This document shows positions 26,585 to 35,307 of a stretch of 38,182 nt of DNA, piece after piece; the stretch's first letter is position 1, and each line of letters begins with the position of its first letter. The notes beneath the pieces were generated by a model, which saw only the letters and a list, made by a program, of their open reading frames with translations, ran no database searches and was not told where the DNA came from. The DNA is from Steroidobacter sp. (lineage in GTDB: Bacteria; Pseudomonadota; Gammaproteobacteria; Steroidobacterales; Steroidobacteraceae), in assembly GCA_025929585.1 (NCBI GenBank), contig JAICPY010000032.1, positions 1 to 38,182 of the forward strand. Direction: 5' to 3'. Position numbers and translations under genes: made by a program.

Positions 26585-28837
26585 GTTGCCTTCAACATCC
26601 AACCGCTCGACCTTGCGCCAGCCGCGAGGTAATACTGCGCCGCGTTGAGCGCGTTCGCCGCGATAGTCTTTCAGGTCCGAAAACCTCAGCGTCATCTTGC
26701 GCTCGCCGCAGCGGACGATGAGATTTTGGTCCGGTGCCACGACGGTGATCCCGGCCAGGTATTCCTCTCTGCTCGCGACCTTCTTCGAGGACAGTCCAAA
26801 GATCTTGTTGCCTTTGCCGCGCGGGAGCTCGGGCAAATCCTTGACCGGAAATACCAGTAACTTGCCTTCGGAGCTCGCGGCGCACAACAGTGCGCCCTCC
26901 GCGGCCGGCACCTGTGCGGGCGCCAAGACACCCGAGCCTTCAGGTACTTTCAATACAGCCTTGCCGGCGCGATTGCGCGAATGCAGCTCCTCTAGTTTCA
27001 CAACGAATCCATAACCCGCATCGGAGGCCAGAACCCATTTGTCCTGGGGATCGCCGATCAGTACGCCGGCGAACGTTGCGCCTTCAGGCGGATCCAGGCG
27101 CCCCGATAGGGGTTCGCCCTGCCCTCGTGCCGAAGGCAAAGTGTGCGCGAGCAGGCTATACGCTCGTCCTGTGCTGTCGAGAAACACGGCTTGTTGAGTG
27201 CTGCGTCCCCTCGCCGCCGATCGGAACGCATCCCCTGTCTTGTACGAAAGTGTGCCTGGATCGAGCTCATGTCCTTTCGCAGCGCGCACCCAGCCGCGCT
27301 CGGACAACACCACCGTGACCGGCTCGCTCACGACCAACTCGGTCTGATCGATCGCCTGGGCTGCGGCACGCTCGACGATTTTGCTGCGTCGCTCGTCCCC
27401 AAATAGTTCCGCATCCGCGACTAGCTCATCTCGGACGAGCTTCTTCAAACGCGCCTTGCTCTTGAGGATCTTGTCGAGCTCAGCCTGCTCTTCCGCCAAT
27501 TCTTTTTGCTCGCCGCGGATCTTCATCTCTTCGAGCTTCGCTAAATGACGCAGCTTCGTTTCGAGTATTGCCTCGGCTTGAATCTCCGTGAGCTTGAAAC
27601 GCTTCATCAACACCGGTTTGGGCTCATCCTCGCGGCGGATGATCTTGATCACCTCATCGAGATTGAGATAGGCGGCAAGTAAGCCTTCCAGGATGTGCAG
27701 GCGCGCCTGCACCTTGTCCATACGCCACTGCAGACGCTTGGTGACGGTGTCGATGCGGAATTTGAGCCACTCTTCCAAGAGAGACTTCAATCCCATCACC
27801 TTCGGTCGGCCATCGAGCCCGATGATGTTCAAATTGACCCGGTAACTGCGCTCCAAATCGGTGGTCGCGAACAAGTGCGCCATCAGCTGTTCGACATCGA
27901 CGCGATTCGAGCGCGGCACGATGACGATGCGGCAGGGATGCTCGTGGTCGGATTCATCGCGAATGTCCTCAACCATTGGAAGCTTCTTCGCCTGCATTTG
28001 TGCGGCAATCTGCTCCTGAATGCGGCTGCCCGAAACTTGATAAGGCAGTTGCGTGATGATGATGTCGCCATCCTCCATCTCGTACACTGCACGCGCGCGA
28101 ATCGAGCCGTTGCCCGTTTCGTAGATTTGTCGAATGTCGTTGCGCGAGGAAATGATTTCTGCGCCTGTCGGAAAATCCGGTCCTTGCACGTGTTTGCACA
28201 GCTCGCGCAACGTGACATCAGGGTCTTCCAACAGCCGAACGCAAGCGGTGACCACCTCGCGCAAGTTGTGAGGCGGAATGTCCGTCGCCATGCCGACCGC
28301 AATCCCGGTCGCGCCATTGAGCAGTACGTTTGGAACCCGCGCCGGCAACAGTACCGGCTCCTCCAACGTGCCATCGAAGTTCGGTGTCCAATCCACCGTA
28401 CCTTGCGCGAGCTCGGACAAGAGCAACGAGGCATAACGCGTCAATCGCGATTCCGTGTAACGCATCGCAGCGAAGGATTTCGGATCATCGGGCGACCCGA
28501 AATTTCCTTGCCCATCGACGAGCGGATAGCGGTATGAAAACGACTGCGCCATCAGCACCATCGCTTCGTAACACGCTGAGTCGCCATGCGGATGGAACTT
28601 GCCGATCACATCACCGATCGTGCGCGCCGACTTCTTGTGCTTGGAAGCGGCCGACAATCCCAACTCGCTCATCGCGTAAACGATGCGACGCTGCACAGGC
28701 TTGAGCCCATCACCGATATGCGGCAACGCTCGATCCAGAATGACGTACATCGAATAGTCGAGGTACGCCTTCTCGGTGAACGCCTTGAGCGAGAGCCGCT
28801 CGATACCTTCGAAGTTCAGAGGGGGTTGGGATGGCAT
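26582..28837 (-). CDS. parC: DNA topoisomerase IV subunit A
   Basis: Breakage-reunion subunit of the type IIA enzyme that decatenates daughter chromosomes. The 751 residues match E. coli ParC (752). The active-site tyrosine is Y127 ([10 protein letters not shown]). The quinolone-resistance region [14 protein letters not shown] keeps S87 and E91, the equivalents of E. coli S80 and E84, so the known target mutations are absent. The ATG lies 17 bp from a heptamer arm and lacks a Shine-Dalgarno. parE is directly upstream. Confidence 0.97.
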   Translation of the reverse strand: MPSQPPLNFEGIERLSLKAFTEKAYLDYSMYVILDRALPHIGDGLKPVQRRIVYAMSELGLSAASKHKKSARTIGDVIGKFHPHGDSACYEAMVLMAQSFSYRYPLVDGQGNFGSPDDPKSFAAMRYTESRLTRYASLLLSELAQGTVDWTPNFDGTLEEPVLLPARVPNVLLNGATGIAVGMATDIPPHNLREVVTACVRLLEDPDVTLRELCKHVQGPDFPTGAEIISSRNDIRQIYETGNGSIRARAVYEMEDGDIIITQLPYQVSGSRIQEQIAAQMQAKKLPMVEDIRDESDHEHPCRIVIVPRSNRVDVEQLMAHLFATTDLERSYRVNLNIIGLDGRPKVMGLKSLLEEWLKFRIDTVTKRLQWRMDKVQARLHILEGLLAAYLNLDEVIKIIRREDEPKPVLMKRFKLTEIQAEAILETKLRHLAKLEEMKIRGEQKELAEEQAELDKILKSKARLKKLVRDELVADAELFGDERRSKIVERAAAQAIDQTELVVSEPVTVVLSERGWVRAAKGHELDPGTLSYKTGDAFRSAARGRSTQQAVFLDSTGRAYSLLAHTLPSARGQGEPLSGRLDPPEGATFAGVLIGDPQDKWVLASDAGYGFVVKLEELHSRNRAGKAVLKVPEGSGVLAPAQVPAAEGALLCAASSEGKLLVFPVKDLPELPRGKGNKIFGLSSKKVASREEYLAGITVVAPDQNLIVRCGERKMTLRFSDLKDYRGERAQRGAVLPRGWRKVERLDVEGN

Positions 28838-28854
28838 GATGTCGAAATCTAGAA

Positions 28855-28998
28855 GGCGATAGGGGATAGCGGATAGGCGATAGGTGTCTCAAGGAGATGC
28901 ATGGTCCAAAACATTGGGAGTACGTTTCAGCGAGGCCGGCTGCAAGTAGCACGCCGCCGTGCTCCGACTATCCCCCATCCGGTATCCCCTATCGCCTT
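28855..28998. repeat. Heptamer inverted-repeat dyad between parE and parC
   Basis: The left arm at 28855-28883 is GGCGATA, GGGGATA, GCGGATA, GGCGATA plus G. The right arm at 28968-28996 is its reverse complement at 26 of 29 positions, the best conserved of the GATA-word dyads. The arms are separated by 84 bp. On the plus strand the left arm has TAG in all three frames. The right arm ends 10 bp from the parE stop codon. Confidence 0.93.
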
Positions 28999-29006
28999 CT
29001 TTCTTC

Positions 29007-30899
29007 TCAAATCTGTACTTCCGCCAAGTTGCCCTTGGTCTCGAGCCACTCGCGGCGGTCGGCGGCACGTTTCTTCGCGAGCAGCATGTCGAGCATTTGA
29101 TCCGTTTGATCTTTTGCATCGACCGTGAGCTGTACCAGGCGACGCGTCTCGGGTGCCATCGTCGTTTCACGCAACTGGATCGCGCTCATCTCGCCGAGGC
29201 CTTTGAAGCGGGTGACAACGGGTTTCGCACGCGAATTTTCGGCTGCAATGCGATCGAGGATGCCCACGCGCTCTGCGTCATCGAGCGCGTAGTACACCTG
29301 CTTACCCACATCGACGCGGAACAAGGGGGGCATCGCGACGTACACGTGACCGGCGAGCACTAACGGGCGGAAATGACGCAAGAACAAAGCACATAGCAGC
29401 GTTGCGATGTGTTGTCCGTCGGAATCGGCATCGGCCAAGATGCAGATCTTGTGATATCGCAAACCTTTGAGATTGTCGGAACCGGGATCGACTCCGATCG
29501 CAATCGTTATGTGGTGAACTTCCTGCGACTGCAAAACTTCACCGGCTTCGACTTCCCACGTATTGAGAATCTTGCCTCGCAGCGGCATCACCGCTTGGAA
29601 CTCGCGATCGCGAGCCTGCTTCGCCGAACCGCCCGCGGAGTCGCCTTCCACCAAGAACAATTCGCCGCGCTCTGGCTCTTGGGAAGTGCAGTCAGCGAGC
29701 TTGCCCGGCAACGCCGGTCCGCTCACCACACGCTTGCGCGAAACCAGCTTGGACGCTTTGAGCCTCGCTTGAGCGCCGGCAATTGCGAGCTGCGCGATCT
29801 TCTCACCCGATTCGGGATGCTGATTCAGCCACAGTCCGAATTGGTCCTTGACGACGCCGGAGACGAATGCCGCCGACTCGCGCGAAGATAATCTTTCCTT
29901 CGTCTGACCGGCGAACTGAGGCTCCTTGATCTTGGTGGAGAGCACATAGCTCACACCATCCCAAACATCTTCGGGAGCAAGCTTCAATCCTTTCGGCAGT
30001 AGATTGCGAAACTCACAGAATTCTCGGATCGCATCCGTCAACCCAACGCGCAAGCCGTTGACGTGCGTGCCACCTTGAGGCGTTGGAATTAGATTGACGT
30101 AGCTCTCTTCAACGCGAGCGCCCTCATCGATACGCCACGCGATCGCCCACTCGGCGGCTTCTTGCTCGCCTTCGATGCTGCCGCTGAACATTTCTTGCGG
30201 CAGCCATTCTCCTTCCCCTAAGGCCTCGCGAAGGTATTCATTCACGCCCCCCGTGTACAGCCATTCCTCCTTCTCGCCCGTTTGTTCTAACGTCAGCGTG
30301 ACACGCAGGCCGGCGCATAACACGGCCTTGGCGCGCAGCATGTGCTTGAGCTTCGGAATCGAGAAGCCCGGCGATTCGAAGAACTGCGGATCGGGCCAGA
30401 AGCGCACCGTGGTACCGGTGTTGTTCTTGCCGACCTCATCGACCACTTCCAGCTTCGATGAGACCTTGCCGTTCTTGAACGCGATGTTGTATTCCTTGCC
30501 GCCGCGCTTGACCCAGCACTCGAGATTTTTCGACAGCGCGTTGACGACAGAGACACCGACGCCGTGCAGGCCGCCCGAGAATTTGTAGTTCTTGTCCGAG
30601 AACTTGCCGCCCGCATGCAAGCGCGTGAGGATCAGCTCGACGCCGCTCACTTTCTCCTTCGGATGAATGTCGACGGGCATCCCTCGCCCGTCATCGGAGA
30701 CTTCCAGCGAGCCATCTTTGTAGACGGTTACATCGATACGCTTGGCATGTCCCGAGAGCGCCTCGTCGACTGAATTATCGACGACCTCGTGAGCTAGATG
30801 ATTGGGTCGACTCGTATCCGTGTACATCCCGGGACGGCGACGTACGGGATCAAGCCCGCTCAGTACTTCGATGTCGGAAGCGTTATACGACTGGGCCAT
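29007..30899 (-). CDS. parE: DNA topoisomerase IV subunit B
   Basis: ATPase subunit of topoisomerase IV. The 630 residues equal the E. coli ParE length. The GHKL ATP site is visible (EVVDNSVDEAL, DDGRGMPVDIHP, GGLHGVGVSVVNAL) and the TOPRIM domain has LVEGDSAGGSAKQARDREFQ and DADSDGQHI. It lacks the long insert of GyrB, and the adjacent ParC supports ParE. The ATG is in a gap of 169 bp shared with the DUF3501 gene. Confidence 0.97.
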   Translation of the reverse strand: MAQSYNASDIEVLSGLDPVRRRPGMYTDTSRPNHLAHEVVDNSVDEALSGHAKRIDVTVYKDGSLEVSDDGRGMPVDIHPKEKVSGVELILTRLHAGGKFSDKNYKFSGGLHGVGVSVVNALSKNLECWVKRGGKEYNIAFKNGKVSSKLEVVDEVGKNNTGTTVRFWPDPQFFESPGFSIPKLKHMLRAKAVLCAGLRVTLTLEQTGEKEEWLYTGGVNEYLREALGEGEWLPQEMFSGSIEGEQEAAEWAIAWRIDEGARVEESYVNLIPTPQGGTHVNGLRVGLTDAIREFCEFRNLLPKGLKLAPEDVWDGVSYVLSTKIKEPQFAGQTKERLSSRESAAFVSGVVKDQFGLWLNQHPESGEKIAQLAIAGAQARLKASKLVSRKRVVSGPALPGKLADCTSQEPERGELFLVEGDSAGGSAKQARDREFQAVMPLRGKILNTWEVEAGEVLQSQEVHHITIAIGVDPGSDNLKGLRYHKICILADADSDGQHIATLLCALFLRHFRPLVLAGHVYVAMPPLFRVDVGKQVYYALDDAERVGILDRIAAENSRAKPVVTRFKGLGEMSAIQLRETTMAPETRRLVQLTVDAKDQTDQMLDMLLAKKRAADRREWLETKGNLAEVQI

Positions 30900-30960
30900 T
30901 TATTCGCGCGAGCGCTAAAGGAAGAGAGCGGCGCGGATTCTAGCACGCGACCACGCGCGC

Positions 30961-31061
30961 TAGTCCGTAGTCCGCAGTCTGTGGTCTGCGGCCGGAGGAG
31001 AAGCTAGCAAGCGAACCACGCTTCGGCTGCAGACTGCGGACTAGGGACTGCCGACTCTCCG
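30961..31061. repeat. Heptamer inverted-repeat dyad between the DUF3501 gene and parE
   Basis: The left arm at 30961-30988 is TAGTCCG, TAGTCCG, CAGTCTG, TGGTCTG. The right arm at 31027-31061 is CTGCAGA, CTGCGGA, CTAGGGA, CTGCCGA, CTCTCCG, close to the DUF3501 stop codon at 31071-31069. The reverse complement of the right arm (AGTCCCTAGTCCGCAGTCTGC) uses the same word as the left arm. This word is not shared with the other loci. Confidence 0.87.
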
Positions 31062-31068
31062 CGTTCTT

Positions 31069-31659
31069 TCAAGCCAAATCCTTCGCCAACGAATCCCTGC
31101 TCGGTTGAGGTAAAGGCTCAACGCTGTGACGGTAGTTTGCATGATCGATGCCGATGCTAATCGCCGCGCCGTTCTTGACTGCCTCGCACATCGGCGGCGT
31201 TAGCTCGAAGCGCATGAAGTGCACGGACGAGGTTTTCTCTTCGTTCTCGCGTTCCAAATCCTCATCCGCGATCGCCCAGACGCGGTCGAACCCTGCGACT
31301 TGAACCCAACAACGATCTTCGATGCCTTTGAGACCGGCTAAGCGCACCTTGCGCTCCTCTGGATCGGGGTATTCGATCAAGAACGTCGCTTTCCAGTTCG
31401 CCCCATCCGGAATCAGCGGGTTATAGGAATCAAGCTCGTCCTGTATGCCGGCAGCTTCGAAGATCCGTTCGACGCGAAGCATCTCTTGGACTTGGTACTG
31501 CACGGTGAGCTGATCCTCGAAACACCACGTGGCGTTCGGTCCAATCGCGACGGTACGCCGGCTCTTGTGCTCCAAGACTTTCGCCCGGAAGTCCTTGCGA
31601 GCCGTCGAGTACTGCTCGAGGCTCATGAGATCGCTGCGAGTGAGTTTGGGGAGGTGCAT
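31069..31659 (-). CDS. DUF3501 family protein
   Basis: A 196-residue protein of unknown function. I recognise the DUF3501 family by its opening (LTRSDLMSLEQYSTARKDF), the HKSRRTVAIGPN segment and the ELTPPMCEAVKNGA region near the end. No signal peptide, membrane helix or metal motif is evident. In other proteobacteria this family is typically adjacent to a GlpC/HdrD-like Fe-S protein and a rubrerythrin, as here. The ATG is at 31659; an in-frame extension to 32079 runs through the 9-bp repeat (encoding HHLHHFHHLHH) into the next gene and is an artefact. No Shine-Dalgarno is seen; the complement of a repeat arm lies 10 nt upstream. Confidence 0.85.
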   Translation of the reverse strand: MHLPKLTRSDLMSLEQYSTARKDFRAKVLEHKSRRTVAIGPNATWCFEDQLTVQYQVQEMLRVERIFEAAGIQDELDSYNPLIPDGANWKATFLIEYPDPEERKVRLAGLKGIEDRCWVQVAGFDRVWAIADEDLERENEEKTSSVHFMRFELTPPMCEAVKNGAAISIGIDHANYRHSVEPLPQPSRDSLAKDLA

Positions 31660-31668
31660 AGAGGCTAC

Positions 31669-31772
31669 GTGATGAAGATGATGAAAGTGATGGAGGTGAT
31701 GTAGGTCAGAAAGTCGGAAGTGCAGGATCTTGCATCCATCACTTTCATCACTTTCGTCACCTACATCACTCC
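31669..31772. repeat. Nonamer inverted-repeat dyad between the Fe-S oxidoreductase and DUF3501 genes
   Basis: The left arm at 31669-31704 is GTGATGAAG, ATGATGAAA, GTGATGGAG, GTGATGTAG. The right arm at 31737-31772 is CATCACTTT twice, CGTCACCTA, CATCACTCC, next to the upstream gene's stop codon. TGATGAAAGTGATGGA at 31679-31694 is a perfect 16-bp reverse complement of 31735-31750, with a 40-bp loop. GTGATGGAGGTGATG (31687-31701) is identical to 4759-4773 in the lpxH-miaE dyad. Confidence 0.93.
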
Positions 31773-31775
31773 GCC

Positions 31776-33125
31776 TCAGATTCCATACGCCATCCGCAAC
31801 AACTTGAGCGGATGCGTAGGTGCTTTCGCGTTGTCGAGGCCAGACTCGATTTGATGCCCCGCCATTGGACAATCGCTGGAGTAAAAATCCGCGTCCGAAT
31901 CGGCGACTCGTCGGACGACCGGGCGCCCGATTTTCATCGAGATATCGCGAAACTCGCGTTTGACACCATAAGTGCCGTTGTGTCCGGAGCAACGCTCGAT
32001 CGGATCCACTTGCGTCTCGGGCACGAGCATCAAGACGTCGCGAGTTTTGAGGCCAAGATTCTGCACTCGGGTGTGACACGGCACGTGGTAGGTGATCTTG
32101 CCCAGCTTGCGCACGAAATCCGTTCGTAAGAGCCCGGCTTTATGTCTCGCCCAGAGATATTCGAACGGATCGAACATTGCATCGCGAACCTTCTGTACGC
32201 GCGCATCCTCCGGAAACATCAACGGCAGCTCTTGCTTGAACATCAGCGTGCAAGAAGGCACGGGCGTCACGATGTCCCAACCTTCATCGACCCAGCGAAC
32301 CAATTCCGGGATATTGGCTTCCTTGTATTTCTCGATCGTTTCCAGATCGCCGATTTCCAACTTCGGCATGCCGCAACAGCGCTCCAGATTCGCAATGGTT
32401 ACCGCAATACCGTTGTGCTCGAAAATTGCCGCTAGATCTTCGCCGAGCGCGGGCTCGTTGCGATTTCCGTAGCACGTTGCGAACAGCACCACGCGACCGC
32501 TGGTATCGCCGGCCGCCTTCACCTCGAGCGCGGGATGTTCTTTCGCGCGGTGACGCTTGCGATACGTGTTGCTGTGGTAGTCGGGAATCGGCGCCCTCGG
32601 GTCCACACCGAGAGTCTTATCGAGCATGGCGCGGCCGATGGCGGTCTTGTTGACGGCGTTCACGATGCCGGCGACGACGGGAATGCCGGCAATGCTGCCG
32701 ACAGCATCCGTCGAGCTCAAGATCTTGTCGCGCGTGCGCACCGAGTGATGCTTGAACTTATACGCCTTCGCTCGCAGCATCAGATGCGGGAAATCGACGT
32801 TCCAAGGATGCGGCGGCACGTAAGGACATTTGGACATGTAGCACATGTCACATAGATAACAATGATCGACGACGTCCCAGTACACCTTCTTGTCGACCGC
32901 CTCGACCTCGCCTGTGCTGGACTCATCGACTGCATCGAACAAGGTCGGGAAGGCGTTGCAAAGACTGAAACAACGTCGGCAGCCGTGACAAATATCGAAG
33001 ATCCGCTCGAGCTCTTTGAACAGCGATTGCTCGTTGGAGTAATCCGGATCCTTCCACGCGATGGGATGCCGCGTCGGCGCCTCGAGACTTCCTTCGCGAG
33101 CTGAGCTTGAGTCAGATTTGGACAC
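31776..33125 (-). CDS. GlpC/HdrD-like (Fe-S) oxidoreductase subunit
   Basis: A 449-residue soluble protein with two ferredoxin-type clusters and cysteine-rich CCG domains, as in GlpC and heterodisulfide reductase subunit D. From the GTG at 33125: first cluster C46, C49, C52, C56 (CHGCRRCFSLC), second cluster C89, C92, C95, C100 (CYLCDMCYMSKCP, with four residues before the last Cys), CCG-like segment ERCCGMPKLEIG, and a variant ERCSGHNGTYG. A longer frame to TTG 33203 reaches into a hairpin and is unlikely; GAGG lies 10 nt before the GTG. It probably transfers electrons. The substrate is unknown, and it is linked with rubrerythrin and DUF3501. Confidence 0.87.
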   Translation of the reverse strand: MSKSDSSSAREGSLEAPTRHPIAWKDPDYSNEQSLFKELERIFDICHGCRRCFSLCNAFPTLFDAVDESSTGEVEAVDKKVYWDVVDHCYLCDMCYMSKCPYVPPHPWNVDFPHLMLRAKAYKFKHHSVRTRDKILSSTDAVGSIAGIPVVAGIVNAVNKTAIGRAMLDKTLGVDPRAPIPDYHSNTYRKRHRAKEHPALEVKAAGDTSGRVVLFATCYGNRNEPALGEDLAAIFEHNGIAVTIANLERCCGMPKLEIGDLETIEKYKEANIPELVRWVDEGWDIVTPVPSCTLMFKQELPLMFPEDARVQKVRDAMFDPFEYLWARHKAGLLRTDFVRKLGKITYHVPCHTRVQNLGLKTRDVLMLVPETQVDPIERCSGHNGTYGVKREFRDISMKIGRPVVRRVADSDADFYSSDCPMAGHQIESGLDNAKAPTHPLKLLRMAYGI

Positions 33126-33189
33126 GCGGCTAAGTCCTCGGGTAGAGGCGAGATGTTGAAATCCACACGGACGTGGGACGGTGAGAACG

Positions 33190-33235
33190 GCTGAAGGTCG
33201 CAAGGCATATCGGAAGCCTTGCGCAAGCCTTCAGC
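33190..33235 (-). terminator. Strong two-part hairpin between rubrerythrin and the Fe-S oxidoreductase
   Basis: GCTGAAGG at 33190-33197 pairs with CCTTCAGC at 33228-33235, and inside it GCAAGGC at 33200-33206 pairs with GCCTTGC at 33216-33222 around a 9-nt loop. There is no U-run, so it may be an attenuating or mRNA-stabilising hairpin that lets rubrerythrin be made in excess over the downstream genes, rather than a full terminator. Confidence 0.5.
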
Positions 33236-33256
33236 CTATATGCCATCGAATTCGCT

Positions 33257-33673
33257 TTAGAGCGTATCCAAGGCCTTTTGGAACCGATTTGCGTGCGAGC
33301 GCTCGGCTTTCGCCAGCGTCTCGAACCAATCGGCAATTTCTTCGAACCCTTCATCGCGCGCTTGCTTGGCCATGCCCGGGTACATGTCGGTGTACTCGTG
33401 CGTCTCGCCTGCAATCGCCGCCTTCAGATTCGCGCCAGTCGGTCCGATCGGAAGGCCGGTCGCGGGATCACCGACCGCTTCCAAGTACTCCAAGTGTCCG
33501 TGCGCATGTCCCGTTTCACCCTCAGCGGTGGAGCGGAACACGGCAGCAACGTCGTTGTAGCCTTCGACATCGGCTTTCGCTGCGAAGTAGAGGTAGCGGC
33601 GATTGGCTTGTGACTCGCCGGCAAATGCGTCCTTCAAATTCTTTTCCGTGCCCGTACCCTTCAGACTTTTCAT
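33257..33673 (-). CDS. Rubrerythrin-type diiron protein without rubredoxin domain
   Basis: A 138-residue four-helix-bundle protein expected to reduce hydrogen peroxide. The diiron ligands are E20, E53 with H56 (GETGH), E90 with E93, and E124 with H127 (AERSH). The C-terminal rubredoxin domain of classical rubrerythrins, with its CxxC pairs, is missing, so electrons must come from another protein, possibly from the neighbouring Fe-S oxidoreductase. The start is set by GAGG 8 nt before the ATG at 33673; an upstream extension to 33721 is rejected. It is the first gene of the trio. A 15-bp palindrome lies 130 bp upstream. Confidence 0.93.
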   Translation of the reverse strand: MKSLKGTGTEKNLKDAFAGESQANRRYLYFAAKADVEGYNDVAAVFRSTAEGETGHAHGHLEYLEAVGDPATGLPIGPTGANLKAAIAGETHEYTDMYPGMAKQARDEGFEEIADWFETLAKAERSHANRFQKALDTL

Positions 33674-33802
33674 TGCAGGATCCTCGCTTCTATGGACAAA
33701 ACCGAAACCGGCAACCGCCACGGCCGCGCCGTAGTGCCGGGCCTTAGGAACCGGTCCGGCATTTCGACCCCGCGAAACCGCTGAATGGGGGCGAACGCCG
33801 CT

Positions 33803-33817
33803 TTAGACCTAGTCTAA
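33803..33817. promoter_or_regulatory. Palindrome TTAGAC-N3-GTCTAA in the rubrerythrin/xseB divergent gap
   Basis: A perfect 6-bp inverted repeat with 3-bp spacer lies near the middle of the 268-bp gap between the divergent rubrerythrin and xseB genes. Its position fits an operator for a redox or iron-responsive dimeric regulator, but I do not recognise a defined consensus. The rest of the gap (33674-33941) shows no gene. Confidence 0.45.
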
Positions 33818-33941
33818 CCTGACAGAAATCTATGCCCGGCCGTGCGGCAAGTCAACGTCGAGAACCACCGTGCTTCACGGTGATCATTTGACCGTCCACG
33901 CGCCGGCATGCAAGCTTGCCGCGCTTCAACCAGCCCAACGC

Positions 33942-34232
33942 ATGCACGTGACCGCTCAAAACGCAAAGCCCAGCAATGTCGATTCGCCGATGGTCGACTT
34001 CGAACGATCTCTCACCGAGTTGGAGACCATCGTCGAAAAGCTCGAACAAGGGGATCTCACCTTGGACGAATCCTTGAAGCAATTCGAGCGCGGCGTGCAG
34101 TTGGCGCGCACATGTCAAAGTGCTTTAAAGGAAGCGGAGCAAAAAGTCGAGATCCTGCTCCGCAAGAGTGGCGACCCTGAGAAGTTCGATGCCGGACAGT
34201 ACGGCAACGAAGATGAGGTCGACGAAACTTAG
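33942..34232 (+). CDS. xseB: Exodeoxyribonuclease VII small subunit
   Basis: Small subunit of ExoVII, which degrades single-stranded DNA with XseA (not in this window). The coiled-coil motif is clear: [20 protein letters not shown], then [19 protein letters not shown] and the [11 protein letters not shown] helix. From ATG 33942 it has 96 residues; from ATG 33990 it has 80, as in E. coli. Neither has a clear Shine-Dalgarno, so the start is uncertain. It is followed 5 bp later by ispA, the standard xseB-ispA-dxs order. Confidence 0.93.
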   Translation: MHVTAQNAKPSNVDSPMVDFERSLTELETIVEKLEQGDLTLDESLKQFERGVQLARTCQSALKEAEQKVEILLRKSGDPEKFDAGQYGNEDEVDET

Positions 34233-34237
34233 CAGCC

Positions 34238-35140
34238 GTGCAGAGCCCATCCGACTTTGCAGCGCTTCTGCTTCAGTGGCAGCAGCGAATCGAACGCGAG
34301 CTATCCGAGAGGCTACCGGCTGCTCAATCCGAGCCATCACGTCTGCACGAAGCAATGCGGTATGCCGTACTTGGAGGCGGCAAACGCGTGCGCCCCGCGC
34401 TCGTCTACGCTACTGCGACCGCGCTGCAACTGCCTTTATCTGCCGTCGACGCAGTGGCATGTGCGATAGAGCTCATACACGTGTATTCGCTGGTCCATGA
34501 TGACCTGCCCGCGATGGACAACGACGATCTACGTAGAGGCAGGCCCACTTGCCACAAGGCCTTCGATGAGGCGACAGCGATTCTCGCGGGCGACTCACTT
34601 CAAGTGCTGGCCTTCGAGATTCTCGCGAGTGATCCTGGCTTGCCGAACGATGCATCGATTCGATTGCGGTTGGTCCAGCTGCTAGCTGCCGCGAGCGGGA
34701 CGCACGGCATGGCTGGCGGTCAGGCTCTGGATCTCGCTGCACTCAATCGGCAACTGTCGATAAACGAAATAGAAACGATGCACGCACGCAAGACGGGAGC
34801 GTTGATTCGCGCATCCGTCATGATGGCTGCAGCGTGTGCTCCTGGGATCGGCGAAAACGTGACCCGCGCCTTGCATGCCTATGCGACGGAAATCGGGCTC
34901 GCGTTCCAGATCCAGGACGATTTACTCGATGTCGAAGGCGATCCTCGTTTACTCGGCAAAGCCGTGGGCGCGGATCAGGCGCTCAATAAGCCGACCTATC
35001 CTTCCATAGCAGGACTCGATGCATCACGCGAGCGCGTGCGCGAGCTACACGATCGAGCTTTGCGAGCGCTGCAAGCGCCCGGACTTTCCAGCACACCTCT
35101 CATCGCAATTTCGAACTGGCTGCTCCATCGAAAAAGTTAA
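34238..35140 (+). CDS. ispA: Farnesyl diphosphate synthase
   Basis: Condenses isopentenyl diphosphate with DMAPP and geranyl diphosphate to farnesyl diphosphate. The 300 residues have the first Asp-rich motif [10 protein letters not shown] (D88, D89, D94) and the second motif QDDLLD (D227, D228, D231); [10 protein letters not shown] at 46-55 binds the allylic pyrophosphate. The start is GTG at 34238, 5 bp after the xseB stop. It feeds undecaprenyl phosphate, ubiquinone and other prenyl pathways. Confidence 0.96.
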   Translation: MQSPSDFAALLLQWQQRIERELSERLPAAQSEPSRLHEAMRYAVLGGGKRVRPALVYATATALQLPLSAVDAVACAIELIHVYSLVHDDLPAMDNDDLRRGRPTCHKAFDEATAILAGDSLQVLAFEILASDPGLPNDASIRLRLVQLLAAASGTHGMAGGQALDLAALNRQLSINEIETMHARKTGALIRASVMMAAACAPGIGENVTRALHAYATEIGLAFQIQDDLLDVEGDPRLLGKAVGADQALNKPTYPSIAGLDASRERVRELHDRALRALQAPGLSSTPLIAISNWLLHRKS

Positions 35141-35307
35141 ATGGCGCATCCCTAACGCCATCCTACCAAGACCACGAAGCTCTGAAGTTGAGCGGTCCTT
35201 GCTGTAAACTCTCGCGCGATTCATCGGTTTGTCATGATTCATCCGACAAACGCCCGATATGGCTGAGACACTCGCATGAGCAGCGAAACGCTTCTGACAC
35301 TTTCAGC

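Noticed and set aside
31660-32079. N-terminal extension of the DUF3501 gene
   Set aside because: The extension overlaps the Fe-S oxidoreductase out of frame and passes through the 9-bp repeat; the ATG at 31659 starts at the family's normal N-terminus.
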